A stretch of 64,000 bases of DNA from Larix kaempferi (taxonomy: Eukaryota; Streptophyta; Pinopsida; Pinales; Pinaceae), in NCBI GenBank assembly GCA_027924585.1, contig BSBM01000076.1, positions 10,028,001 to 10,092,000 on the forward strand, given 5' to 3'. Shown piece after piece: positions 9,744 to 19,745 of this stretch (positions are counted from its first letter, which is position 1; every line of letters begins with the position of its first letter). The notes under the pieces were generated by a model. That model saw nothing but the letters and a program-made list of their open reading frames with translations, did no database searches and was not told where the DNA came from. Position numbers and translations under genes: made by a program.

Positions 9744-10810
9744 CAAAGTTACCAAAATCGGAATCGGCAATAAATCAGCGAGGAAAAAGAGCGAAGAGTT
9801 TGAATTGAATCGGGAAAAAATCGGCAAATTCAAAAAATTAAATATATACACATATTTTGAATTAAATATTCAAAACAACCATCTCTATATACTGCAAGTT
9901 ATCAATAGATATCCAAAAAATATCAAATCATATATAATATATGTAATCTATTCTTAAAGTATGTACATTGTATATAATACATATTATATATGAGTATCAT
10001 AAAGTATATAATATATTATAACCTAGATTTAATATAAACATTATAAGTTATTTTTTAATTTATCTAAAGCATATAATATATTATAACCTTGCTATCCTAG
10101 GTTGCTAAGTATCCTTTATGTAAACCCAAAAAAATATTAAAACCAATATAATATTTTTAAAGCCATCATAATATCAAATATTATCTAAACAATAAAGCTA
10201 TCAAATTAAGCTAACTATCGAGAAGTAAATGAATAGGGAATACACCGACGGTTTACGGAGACGATAACAAGTCCATTGTTTGAAGCTCTAATCAATGTTG
10301 CCAAACCAAACAAAACAAGCATAATCGACTATCAACCTAAAGGTAATCAATAACCCATGGACCGAGAGATCGAAACAATATTAAAAAAATATCATTCACA
10401 CAAGAACTTGGATTACGGCAACTAAGACATGAAATCGTGGCCACTATCACGATAACAAGCCGCATGGCATGATTGGAGGTTAAACCCTACAAATTGACCA
10501 CTAGAATACAAATCTTGGGCACTAGAATGCAAACGTCAGTGTAGTGAAGAGGGACGAAATGCACAGCCAATGTTCACAGGTCGCCTGGAGGGAAAGCGTC
10601 TAAAATTCTGAATGCGATTGGATAAAGCCACGATTGTAAAGTGTCATCACCTGTGTGAGTCTGGATCGCTGCACCTCATTGCTTGCTGCTCATACTCTGA
10701 TCGCTAGTCAACCTGAGTCAAACTCGAGAAAGTTTAACTTGACTCATTTAGGGTCCGATCCCAATTTAAATCGGAAAATCGCGGTTTGAACCGCGATTCC
10801 TGCTACACTG
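9744..10810. mobile_element. Non-autonomous hAT-type DNA transposon (1067 bp) inside element 1 RT
   Basis: The RT reading is interrupted between VEEEVYVE and QPLGVE by 1067 bp. The insertion is flanked by 8-bp direct repeats CGTGGAGC (9736-9743) and CATGGAGC (10811-10818) that differ by one CpG-to-CpA change. Its ends are imperfect inverted repeats: CAAAGTTACCAAAATCGGAATCG on the left and, read inward from the right, CAGTGTAGCAGGAATCG. An 8-bp duplication and a CAGTGTT-like terminus with an AATCGG block are hallmarks of plant hAT elements. The interior is AT-rich (9830-10200 mostly A/T) and has no transposase, so it must have been moved in trans. Confidence 0.8.
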
Positions 10811-10818
10811 CATGGAGC

Positions 10819-11981
10819 AGCCACTGGGAGTTGAGGCACATGACAGACAAACTCGTATGTGCAAGTTGAAGAAAGCCTTGTACGGATTGAAGTAGGCACC
10901 TACGACGTGGTACGGCAGGATGGATAGTTTCTTGATGAGCTTAGGCTTTACCAAGAGTAAAGCGGATTCCAATCTTTACTTGAAGGTTGAAGTGGGAAAT
11001 CCAGTGATACTTCTACTCTATGTAGATGACCTGTTTGTAACAGAGGAGGATGAGCTCATTGCTTATACGAAGAGGAGACTTGCCGCAGAGTTCGAGATGA
11101 AGGACCTGGGTATGATGCATTATTTCTTAGGCATGGAGGTGTGGCAAAGTGTGGATGGAATCTTCCTTGGACAAGGGAAGTATGCAATGGATATTCTGAA
11201 GAGGTTCGGAATGATGGACTACAAGGTTATGGCCACACCCATGGCATCGAACTTGAAGCTATTGTGTGATGCTTCATCAGAGTTAGTTGATGCCACAATG
11301 TACCGTCAGATGATTGGTTCGTTGATGTACTGGACAAACACGAGACTAGACATATGCTTTGCTGTGAACACCCTGAGCCAGTTCTTGACGGATCCAAGAC
11401 ATGTTCACCTGATTGTTGCAAAGCATATATTGAGGTACCTGAAGGGTACAGTTGACTATGGGCTCAAGTACGAGGTAGATCAGAAGATCAACTTGCAGGG
11501 TTATGTTGATTCGGATTAGCCAGGCAGTGCCACAGACAGGAAGAGCACTTCAGGATGCTGCTTTAGAATGGGATCCGGTATGATCTCCTGGTTTAGCAGG
11601 AAGTAGTCATGCGTGGCACTGAGTACAGCCGAAGTAGAGTATGTTGGAGCTTGTTTGGCTAGTTGTGAGGCAGTATGGATTAGGAAGCTATTGTCAGATT
11701 TTTTAGATCTCCAGTTAGAGGCGACTTGTATCTTCTGTGACAACCAGAGTTGTGTGAAGTTGTCCGAGAACCCGGTGTTCCATGACAAGTCAAAGCACAT
11801 TGAGATCAAGTACCACTATATCAGGGATATGGTGCAGAGAGGAGCAGTGAAGCTCCAGTATGTGGTGACAGACGAGCAGATAGCCGATGTGTTGACCAAG
11901 TCGTTAGCCAGAGTGAAGTTCAAGTACTTTAGAGAGAAGCTTGGTGTTATCCAGATCGAGGTTCCTCCTAAGAGGGAGTGA
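10819..11981 (+). pseudogene. pol of element 1, rest of reverse transcriptase and RNase H
   Basis: Continues the RT in one frame after the hAT element: LKKALYGLK, MDSFLMSLGFTKSKADSNLY, the intact catalytic LLLYVDDLF, EFEMKDLGMMHYFLG, YRQMIGSLMY, VNTLSQF. RNase H follows (STAEVEY, CDNQSCVKLSENPVFHD, KHIEIKYHYIRD, EQIADVLTK) and ends at 11981 in PPKRE. RNase H removes the RNA strand during reverse transcription. Three in-frame TAG stops (10893, 11517, 11604) each sit where relatives have Gln or Trp, one transition away. Otherwise the reading is continuous over ~390 codons, so decay is mild. Confidence 0.92.
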
Positions 11982-12010
11982 TGAGACGTGAAGACGCAGA
12001 TTCACTAGTT

Positions 12011-12412
12011 CTCGCATGATGGAAAACGCAGGTTGTCCATTGGGACGTAATGCACTTGGTCTGCCCCGGGCTGTACTCCCATGCTGGAGAAGATGGAGCC
12101 ATTATTGCATGGTGGTAGGTGTAGGTGGTCCTTGGAACGTAATGCATCTGGGATGCTCCTGATTGTCCTCACATGTTGGTAGATTTAAGGGTTGGTTCTC
12201 GTATGGTGGTAGGACTAGGTGGTCCTTGGGACATAATGCATCTGGGATGCTCCTGATTGTCCTCCCATATTGGATATGTTGAGAGGTCCACCGGTCATAA
12301 GACACTGTGTGTGCGCCTAGGCAGGATTTCGCATGGTGGAAAGCGTAGGTTGTCCTTGGGATCTAATGCTCCTGGGGTGCTCCGGATTGTCCTCCCATGT
12401 TGGTAGATGCGA
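12011..12412 (+). repeat. Tandem repeats in the 3' non-coding part of element 1
   Basis: Four diverged units begin near 12011, 12102, 12196 and 12326, each with the pattern (C/G)CATGGTGG...GTAGGTGGTCCTTGGGA...TAATGCATCTGGGATGCTCC...GATTGTCCTCCCATGTTGG. Unit length is ~90-130 bp. They lie between the RNase H stop and the polypurine tract. Element 2 has a different minisatellite in exactly the same place. Confidence 0.75.
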
Positions 12413-12832
12413 ACTGACTGTTGTGGGACATGAGATGTGCATCTGGGCTGTGCTCCGTGTGATGATGAGATGATCTGGAGACGATGAGGCGATAGTAGGA
12501 GACGCAGGTGGTTGCAACAGCAATGTAATGACTGGTCTTGGGCTGTACCTACTTGATGGCTTGCTCGTGGAGATGATGAAGACCTACATGAGGGCTAGGC
12601 CTACATCCAACATGAAAAAGGGATGGCTCTGTAGAACTTCCTATATTGGATAGTTTCGAGAGATGTCACTAATCAATGATCAATGGAATGAAGATTGCTG
12701 CAGCAGCGACGATGATGATCCAATGTTGTTGATGATGATGTTCTAGCATTGAAGATGATCCAACGATGATGACGTTGTCATGAATTGTGTCCAGAGTGAT
12801 GATGACTGTGGCGAGAGAATACCTTCCTAGTT
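12413..12832 (+). other. 3' non-coding region of element 1
   Basis: No coding frame. Rich in GATGATG (12690-12800), resembling on the same strand sense the GATGATG-type simple repeats of element 2 (18600-18880 there, opposite strand). Confidence 0.6.
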
Positions 12833-12841
12833 AAGAGGGAA
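12833..12841 (+). promoter_or_regulatory. Polypurine tract of element 1
   Basis: AAGAGGGAA directly before the 3' LTR, preceded by CTTCCTAGTT. Element 2 has the same sequence on its own strand. It primes plus-strand DNA synthesis. Confidence 0.85.
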
Positions 12842-13424
12842 TGTTGATGTAATTGTATCTTCGGAAGATATTCAATTGTATTGAGATTATTATTGTATTT
12901 TATTTGTATCTCCGACGAAGATGTTTTTCCCTCCGGTTGGAGATGTCATTATTACATTTGGTCATGCAAAGTCATTGAGGTAAAACCTCCATTGTAAGTC
13001 GGGGCGATGGATCCCCTAGAGTCAAATGTAATAGGGTTATTGAGTCTTCATAGAGAAGTCTGCCCAGTCAGGTTTAGTTGAGGCCGACCTAGTTAGTGAA
13101 AAGGTCAAATGGAAAGTAAAGTATAAATAGAGAGCTACGCTCTCTTATTTGGACACACACTCACTCACACAAGTTTGCATAGGCAAGAGAGAGAGGACAA
13201 GTTTGCCGGTGAAGAAGAGAGAAGCTGCAGAAGATTTGCTTTGGGGTTTTCCATTTTTGACTTGATTTTGTACTAGTGACGAAACTATATTTGAGGAAGT
13301 TGCGGGGTTTTCTCCTTTATGGTTTCCCCGAGGAAAACTATTTTGTCTTTTGTGTATTGCTGTGCTTGTTATTCTTTCAGTTCAAGATCCTAGATAATAT
13401 TGAATTAAAGTAGAAAAACTAACA
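12842..13424 (+). repeat. 3' LTR of element 1
   Basis: 583 bp, TGTTGATG...ACTAACA, colinear with the 5' LTR apart from two short indels. TATA box at 13122-13130. Followed at once by the right-hand target-site copy GTGGT. Confidence 0.92.
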
Positions 13425-13429
13425 GTGGT

Positions 13430-14348
13430 TGTTATTCTGTGTTGGACGGGCCTCAGTATTCTGAGAGGCCTGCAGAACCACAGAATCTAGGGGGCTTTTA
13501 GGCATCAGATGGTAGTTCTTGATACGGTGATCAAGGCTTTGCTACGATAACACGTATTATGAATGCTAATGTGGTGGATGGGTTGGTGAATGACTTTCTT
13601 GCCGACCTGAATATTAATAAATTTCGTGAGTCCTTATTGAGATTGTATTGAAGACAGATTCTTTGACGTGTTTTGGTTGTGGGTTAATTACTTGTGAGGT
13701 TCCTGACACAATTTTAAATATAGGCTTGGTGAGATGTTTCAGAAAACGTTGGTGCTAAAACAGAAAGCCTGAAAACTCTATCCAGATGCGGTAGTGGGGT
13801 TATGTTGATTTTTCAGCAGAAAAGTTCACGTGTGATAAAAGTTTAAAACACTATCAAAGTGTTTCTACTTATCCAAGGGCCTCTCTGAAGAATTTCCAGG
13901 TGGGCCTTGGCATCCCTGAAGGTGAACCTGAAAAATTCTTTTGTCAGGTTACAAATACCTTTAACATGCTAGCCAAAGGGCTCCCAGAAATATCTCACCA
14001 GTCCCTAACTGTGTTTTGAGATAACACTTCTCCTATGATATAGCTGATCAGTGCATGTTGCAAAATCTCAGAATAAGCTTCATTGTTTAGCATGAGCTCT
14101 GCAGAGACAGGATTAGAGGTAATTACCGGTACTCTTCGGATTCACACTACCTTGCTATTTTTGACATCACGATGCTCAATGGTAAATGCACAATGAATAT
14201 TTGCCTGGGTTTGGGCCATATGACCAAAATGACAAGATGACTACTATTCATAGAAAATCTAAAGCATGTGAAGGGTGGGGATGATTAGTGTGGCAAAAAA
14301 GGCTCACAGCCTCAGAAGCTGAGAGCTCTCATCTGTCCACATGATCAG
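13430..14348 (+). other. Sequence upstream of the SPL exon, probably intronic, with one coding-like stretch
   Basis: This is the right flank of element 1 (continuous with 6071-6368 before insertion). From about 13770 to 14036 one plus-strand frame stays open for ~75 codons apart from one TAG and reads like protein (VGLGIPEGEPEKFFCQ, NTFNMLAKGLPE). I do not recognise it and it lacks the SBP zinc-binding Cys/His pattern. It may be a decayed exon or a scrap of a retroelement. The rest shows nothing. Confidence 0.35.
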
Positions 14349-14554
14349 ACATGATTCTGGCCAAGTTCAGTTAATCCAGTTTTACTGAACAACTGGTCCA
14401 ATCTTGCCTCCAGGAAGACGAATATTCTCTAAGCAATAAAGTTCGTACTTAACATGATTCTGGCCAAGTTCAGTTAATCCAGTTTTACTGAACAACTGGT
14501 CCAATCTTGCCTCCAGGAAGACAAATCTTCTCTAAGCAATAAAGTTCGTACTTA
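14349..14554 (+). repeat. Recent tandem duplication, 103-bp unit, two copies
   Basis: Copies 14349-14451 and 14452-14554 differ at only two positions by eye. Each unit contains a near-palindrome AGTTCAGTTAA...TTTTACTGAAC that could form a hairpin. It lies ~0.8 kb upstream of the SPL exon, within the presumed intron. Confidence 0.9.
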
Positions 14555-15369
14555 ATTCTTTGTTTCTACTACTTTTGATGATATGATATTACAAACTGTA
14601 CACAATGGTTCCAAAGAAATACCCAATTTCTAATTAGTAATAATGCCTTTCAATCTTTTTGGAATGAAAATTTTCCTTTGCTCTTGTGTGGTTTCGGTAA
14701 CATCAGCTAAATATAATTTAGAAACCATTTAGGGATTGTACCTGTCTTCTCTGAACCCTTGCCATGAGACAAATTTCTATGGGCCATTTCTTGCCAATTG
14801 GCAACATTTTCTGACCAATTTCTTGGAAAACAGGTTTGCCACCACAACAAAACTTCCATAAAACCTTAAGTTTACTGTATTTCATTTTATAAACGGGAAT
14901 TGTTTACATATGTATCTAATACAAATATTCTCATGGGATATCATTGGTGAAGGTACAAGAGTCAGAACAATAGGTCTGGTCATGACTCGAAGTTGAGATT
15001 GTAACTTATGAGATTTTGTTGGCTGCTTGGTCAGTCAGCCATTTGATTATGGGCTTATGTCCAATAATAAGGTCAGTGGGTATGCAATCTTAACAGCTTT
15101 CTTTCATTCGGAAATCTTGTGTTGCCATTGATATCTATTACGAACGACACAATTAAATTTATCATTGTTTAGAAAGAAGATCCATTATCAATTCGGGGAA
15201 TTCTTTTAGTGCAGAAAGCTTGAATCTCATTTAACTGTTTAATTATCAACACAATAACACTACTTTTACTGCTAAGCATAAAAGCAGTAAATGCATCATG
15301 AAAGTAGCGAAGCTGTGTAGTGCCATTTGTACTTATATATGAAGACTGATGCTTCTCTTTTATGAACAG
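14555..15369 (+). other. End of the intron preceding the SPL exon
   Basis: AT-rich and without a coding frame. It ends in a pyrimidine-rich run and TATGAACAG (15361-15369), a good 3' splice site. The frame of the exon requires two bases (AT) before the first full codon AAC, which fits this acceptor. Confidence 0.6.
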
Positions 15370-16280
15370 ATAACAGGCGTACTGGCCTTTTGCTAGATGC
15401 ATCATCCTTTATGCACCCAAGGATTCTTTCAAGTTCACTTTTGGACGATCATGGTGACTTCAAACTTGGACACGGGAAAGGGATCTGGCCAAAGATTGTT
15501 AAATCAGAGGATCCATTGATGTTTGATGGCTATCCACAAACATCAGGTGTTAATCGGCTACCTTTTGCCAATGCTCTGTCTCGTCAAAGTGCTGACAGGC
15601 TACTCCACCTGTTGCAGAGCTCCAAGGCTTCCTCTGTCGGTGTTCTCAGTCAAGGTATTCAACATTATACACAGAGCCCATCAAACCCTCTTACTGAGGC
15701 CTTGACTCTTTCATTTTCACCAGAAACAGGAGTTATTTCTGGGCTAGAAGTAGCAACTGCTACACAGAATTTATTAGGAGTCTCAGACTCCGGTTGTGCT
15801 CTCTCTCTTCTGTCATCACAGTCATTGGGCTCAAGAGCTCTAGGATCAGCCTCATTAGATCTGGCCACTCGACCAGGTGCCACATTGGAACATTTTATGC
15901 ATGAGAATCATTCTCCCATGGATCAAATTTCACTGCAAGGATTGCAACATAATTTTGGTCTAACTAGTAGCTCCCAGTCCTCTACAGGTCTCATCTCTAA
16001 TGGATATCCTCCTCCAGGAGTGAATTTTATTGATAAGGTTCAAGTGGGGTCACTTGCTCCTAATATTGAAGGTATTGGAAGCTTTGAATCCCCTATGCGT
16101 GGTTTTCTGCAAGGACAGCAATTTAGAAGCTCTCAGGATGCAAGATCAAAAGCTGTTCGACGTACCATCGATTTAATGCACAGGTCCTCACAGACACAGA
16201 GCAATGAATCGCAGGAACAATCTGGTATAATGCAGCATGGTAATAATGGTCCAATGAACAATTTATGGAGTTTCTGTTGA
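15370..16280 (+). CDS. SPL: SBP-box transcription factor (SPL family), last exon, C-terminal 302 residues
   Basis: SPL proteins bind GTAC-core promoter elements through a zinc-binding SBP domain and control the juvenile-to-adult transition, leaf initiation and reproductive development. This exon encodes only the part after the SBP domain, starting NNRRTGLLLDASSF, with family landmarks FMHPRILSSS, DFKLGHGKGIWPK and, about residues 140-150, GCALSLLSSQS, which is the peptide encoded by the miR156 site. The frame is open from the acceptor at 15369 to TGA at 16278, Ser/Gln/Leu-rich and without predicted membrane segments, and ends NLWSFC. No start codon is expected because upstream exons carry the N-terminus and SBP domain. 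I cannot find them in the 15 kb upstream. The intact frame and intact miRNA site suggest a live gene. A partial duplicate copy is the alternative. The clade within SPL is unresolved. Confidence 0.88.
15796..15815 (+). promoter_or_regulatory. miR156/157 target site in SPL coding sequence
   Basis: GTGCTCTCTCTCTTCTGTCA is the canonical SPL miR156-responsive element, complementary to miR156 except for one position in its 3' half. It encodes ALSLLSS in frame. In plants it leads to cleavage and translational repression of SPL mRNA in the juvenile phase. Confidence 0.93.
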
Positions 16281-16932
16281 TGGGGCCTTGTGAACAATCA
16301 GTTTTTACTCACAGTTTATGAAACTTTAGTTGGGTGTCTACACTTGTTCTTTGCTTAGTTGGGTAAACCAAACTTCAATTTGACTATAGGCCTAGACCTT
16401 TTAAATTGCAGTTATTTATGATAAGAATTATGAGTGTAATTGCATCTTTTGCTTTCATTGTCTATATTTCTTCCCTGGTGATTGATGGGTTATATATTTT
16501 CTTGATGCTTGCATATGTGTTCTATAAATTTGTGCCCTTCAAGCCATTTGTGTTCCACCCAGCTGTTGTACAATATATTTTCAAACCAGTCATACTAGTC
16601 TCTGGAATGAGTTACTTGAATTTGAAATGCTCCTAGGCAAGATGTTTGGCATTTTCTATTTATGTCTTTTTATAGTGTTGTAAAGAGAGTTACTGTGAGA
16701 GGGAAAGTTTATTTTGGACCTTGATCAAGTTTCAATTTGATGTGTGCGTGCATGTGTATGAACAAATATATAAATATATGTATATATATTTGTATATATG
16801 TATGATATTCTAAACGAGAACTGGTTGATGAGTACCACAAAGTAGTAAGTTATTTTTTCCTCTTTTACAATTACTTTCAGAAAATTTTCCTTCAATCAAC
16901 ATGAGAATTAAATCTGTCTAAATGCCTGATAT
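16281..16932 (+). other. Probable 3' UTR of SPL and flank
   Basis: T-rich sequence without a good coding frame (a 76-codon hydrophobic frame at 16406-16636 looks like chance). No clear AATAAA is seen. A TATATG microsatellite-like run at 16765-16800 may lie near the poly(A) region. The exact mRNA end cannot be placed. Confidence 0.45.
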
Positions 16933-17951
16933 GATACTGTAATATTAAATTTTAATTGGTCAAACAATGGTAATATATTGAAATGTTAGCATAGTTAATT
17001 GCTGTGTTTTGTTAATGTGATGTTCATTGTTGTTTGATGCTTGTGAAAGGTTAGTGCTGCCAGATTTAAACTCTATTTTTCCTTTGCAAATGCAAGTTAT
17101 TTTGAGATCTCTGTATGCTCCTTGATGCACTTGCATGATGTTCAATTCTAGATTGCATGCTTCTGTCAATCTTACCTTTTTTTTTTCCAAGTTTCAAGGC
17201 GTGGTTGTTTGGTTGTATGATGCATTTGGTTAAAGGAGAACTCAGATCTCATGGTTAAGGTTTTAATGGGTTTGTCAATCCATTCCATCTGTTCGAGTTC
17301 ATCCAACCATTGAATAGGTTTTGCTTGTTTGACCAATCCAAGGCATGTATACTTATATGGTAACAAATTTTGCACATGGTGCCATTGCAATCACTGATGT
17401 CCATAGAAGTTCTATGGCTCCAAAATTTGGATGTTTCCTTAAAGTGGAAATTCAATACTTGGGTTGGGTATCTTGATCCTGTTTACAGTGAGAGCTTGTT
17501 TTATGTCTGATTGGCTGATAGGATACTGTAATATTAATTGGCAAAATAGTGGTAATCTATTGAAATGTTCGCATTGTTAATTGCAGTGTTTTTTTTAATA
17601 CCATGCTGATTATTGTTTCATGCTTGTGAAACCGTAGTGCTGCCAGATTTAAATTCTATTTTCCATTTTCAAATGTAAGTTATTTTGAGATTCTTTTTCT
17701 TTTCCTCAATTTACTTTCATGATATTCACCTGTAGGTTTTGTGCTTCTGTTATTTTTTTACTCTTCGGTTTTCCAAGTCTCAAGGCATGGCTGTTTGGTA
17801 GTGTGATGCATTTGGATAAATTAGAACTAAGATCGCATGGTTGAGGTTTTCATGGCTTTGTCAATCCATTCCATCTGTTTTCAGTTCATCTACCCATTGA
17901 ATGGGTTTTGCTTGTTTGATTAATCCAAGGTTTGTATACTCTTATGGTAAC
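16933..17951 (+). repeat. 589-bp tandem duplication downstream of SPL (second copy continues at 24700-24848)
   Basis: Copy 1 starts at GATACTGTAATATTAA (16933), copy 2 at the same words at 17522. Shared landmarks in order are GAAATGTT-GCAT, GTGCTGCCAGATTTAAA, CAAGTTTCAAGGC, TCAATCCATTCCATCTG and CATTGAAT-GGTTTTGCTTGTTTGA. Copy 2 is cut at 17951 by Copia element 2 and resumes after 24699 with TTTTGTACATGGTGCCAT, matching the end of copy 1 (17370 onward). Confidence 0.85.
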
Positions 17952-18453
17952 TGTTGGTTTTTATTTGAGCAGCATATAGCATATAAACAATTACTGAAAG
18001 ATAAACAAGCACAGCTTAAAAGACAAGAGACACAATTTATCTTGGGAAACCCTTTTGGGGTAGAAAACCTAGCAAAGCCTTCCTCAATATAGAAATCACA
18101 AAGTACAAAGTATCCCTAAGACAAAACAGTTACTCCACCACTTTTGCGCACCTCCCTTCTTCACCTATGCGAACTTGCTTGAGTGAATGAGTGAATACAA
18201 ATGAGAGAGAGCACTTCTATTGATATTCTTCCATTGAGATGACTAATTCCCCAACAGGGCCGACTTCTCTACTTGACTGGTCAATTACATAATATAATAA
18301 TCTTTTAGGGGCTTTTATGAGCTGACACATGTCCTAGGGTTTACATTGATTCTTTCAATGACCTTTACATTATTAATTACATGACCATCAACTCCTGTAG
18401 GAGGAATACAATAATATAAATAGAATATCTTTCGCAGTTACATTATTTTAACA
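17952..18453 (-). repeat. 3' LTR of element 2
   Basis: 502 bp. It matches 24196-24694 closely. The promoter-like site is mutated here (CTATTGATA instead of CTATTTATA). The CTTGGGAAACCC...GGGGTAGAAAACC box is the inverted form of the motif common to all Copia-type LTRs in the window. Confidence 0.93.
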
Positions 18454-18466
18454 CTCCCTCTTAACT
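18454..18466 (-). promoter_or_regulatory. Polypurine tract of element 2
   Basis: Reverse complement of CTCCCTCTTAACT, i.e. AGTTAAGAGGGAG, adjacent to the 3' LTR and essentially identical to that of element 1. Confidence 0.85.
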
Positions 18467-18599
18467 AGGAAGGTATTTTGCGGGTAACAACATCTGCACA
18501 ACTGACTTGTGAACTTCTATATGTTGTAGGAAGGCTTTGGATCATCATCTGTCTTGGGGCATCATCTGCGGAGTAGCAACATCATCATCTGCTGAAATG

Positions 18600-18880
18600 T
18601 GATCATCATCAGCAGCAACATCATCAGCAACAATCATCCTCTTGTTGGAACATCATCTACTGGAACAACATCTTCGTCAACTGGAACACCATCTGCTGGA
18701 ACATCCTCATCGGCAACATCATCAGTTGGAACATCTTCTGCTGTCAACAAACTCGTCAGTTGGAACACCATCTGTTGGAACATCCTCATCAGCAGCACCA
18801 TCAGCTGGAACAATATCATCGTCAGCTGGAACATCCTCATCAACAACACCACTACAACAACAATTAGGAACTAAGTACTG
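18600..18880 (-). repeat. Simple-sequence repeat of GGAACATC / GATGATGTTCC type in element 2
   Basis: Twelve- to eighteen-base variants of (T)GGAACA(T/A)CATC(TG/AT)C repeat ~18 times on the plus strand. On the element's strand one frame would read a DVP(A/T)D-rich peptide, but it has no start in context and stops on both sides, so the open frames here are a by-product of the repeat. Confidence 0.75.
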
Positions 18881-18889
18881 ATACTATCA

Positions 18890-19742
18890 GTCAGCCAGTA
18901 CTGATCGTCCCTCATCCCTGGAGAGGCATCAGCTTGTGAGAGCTGGAACCACCAGTCAGCCAGTACTGATCTTCCCTCACCCCTGGACAGGCATCATCTC
19001 GTGAGAGCTGGAACCATCAGTCAACCAGTACTGATCTTCCCTCACCCTTGGAGAGGCATCCATCCCTCTGGACATGCATCAGCGCGTGAGAGCTGGAACC
19101 ATCAGTCAACCAGTAGTGATCTTCCCTCACCCTTGGAGAGGCATCCATCCCTCTGGACAGGCATCAGCTCGTGAGAGCTGGAACCATCAGTCAGCCATAA
19201 CTGATCTTCCCTCACCCTTGGAGAGGCATCCATCCCTCTGGACAGGCATCATCTCGTGAGAGTTGGAACCATCAGTCAACCAGTATTGATCTTCCCTCAC
19301 CCTTGGAGAGGCATCCATCCCTTTGGACAGGCATCAGCTCGTGAGAGCTGGAACCATCAGTCAGCCAGTACTGATCTTCCCTCACCCTTGGAGAGGCATC
19401 CATCCCTCTGGACATGCATCAGCTTGTGAGAGATGGAACCATCAGTAAGCCAGTACTGATCTTCCCTCACCCTTGGAGAGGCATCCCTCCCTACGGACAG
19501 GCATCAACTTGTGAGAGCTGGAACCATCAATCAGCCAGTACTGATCTTCCCTCACCCTTGGAGAGGCATCCATCCCTACGGATAGGCATCTATCCTTTCG
19601 GATAGGATCTCTATCAATCAACAAGTACTGATCTCCTGTCCCTCCTGGACAGGCATCTATCCTTTCGGATAGGATCTCTATCAGTCAGCAAGTACTGATC
19701 TCCTGTACCTCTTGGACAGGCATCTATCCTTTCGGATAAGCA
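18890..19742 (-). repeat. 85-bp minisatellite in the 3' non-coding part of element 2
   Basis: Units begin at GTCAGCCAGTACTGATC variants. Starts at 19020, 19105, 19190 and onward keep an exact 85-bp period for six to seven units. Shorter ~65-bp units lie at each edge, lacking the ATCCATCCCTCTGGACAGGC part or replacing it with CTATCCTTTCGGATAGG. Shared words are CTTCCCTCACCCTTGGAGAGGCATCC and CGTGAGAGCTGGAACCATCA. About eleven units in all, between the RNase H stop and the polypurine tract. Confidence 0.9.
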
Positions 19743-19745
19743 TCA

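Larger units (their letters stand above)
6369..13424 (+). mobile_element. Ty1/Copia LTR retrotransposon, element 1 (7.06 kb, decayed, rearranged)
   Basis: Two LTRs (TGTTGATG...CTAACA) bracket gag and pol remnants in Copia order, and the whole is flanked by the perfect 5-bp duplication GTGGT (6364-6368 and 13425-13429). A primer-binding site complementary to initiator Met-tRNA follows the 5' LTR and a purine tract precedes the 3' LTR. The interior is rearranged: gag is frameshifted, protease and integrase are replaced by foreign-looking sequence, the RT is split by a 1.07-kb hAT element, and RNase H has in-frame stops. It lies on the same strand as the SPL exon downstream and probably within that gene's intron. 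It is a sister of element 2, judging by gag, RT and LTR wording. Confidence 0.93.

Noticed and set aside
13690-13790. A weak resemblance (RKRW...NRKPEN) to the end of an SBP domain upstream of the SPL exon
   Set aside because: The zinc-binding Cys/His residues are absent, stops intervene, and the DNA does not align without many gaps.
18599-18881. Overlapping open frames of 72-91 codons rich in Ser-Ser-Val-Gly-Thr or Asp-Val-Pro
   Set aside because: They arise from the simple-sequence repeat in element 2, with no start context or homologous domain.
18890-19742. Regularly spaced repeats that might be taken for a CRISPR array
   Set aside because: Units are directly adjacent 85-bp minisatellite copies without unique spacers, inside a plant retrotransposon.
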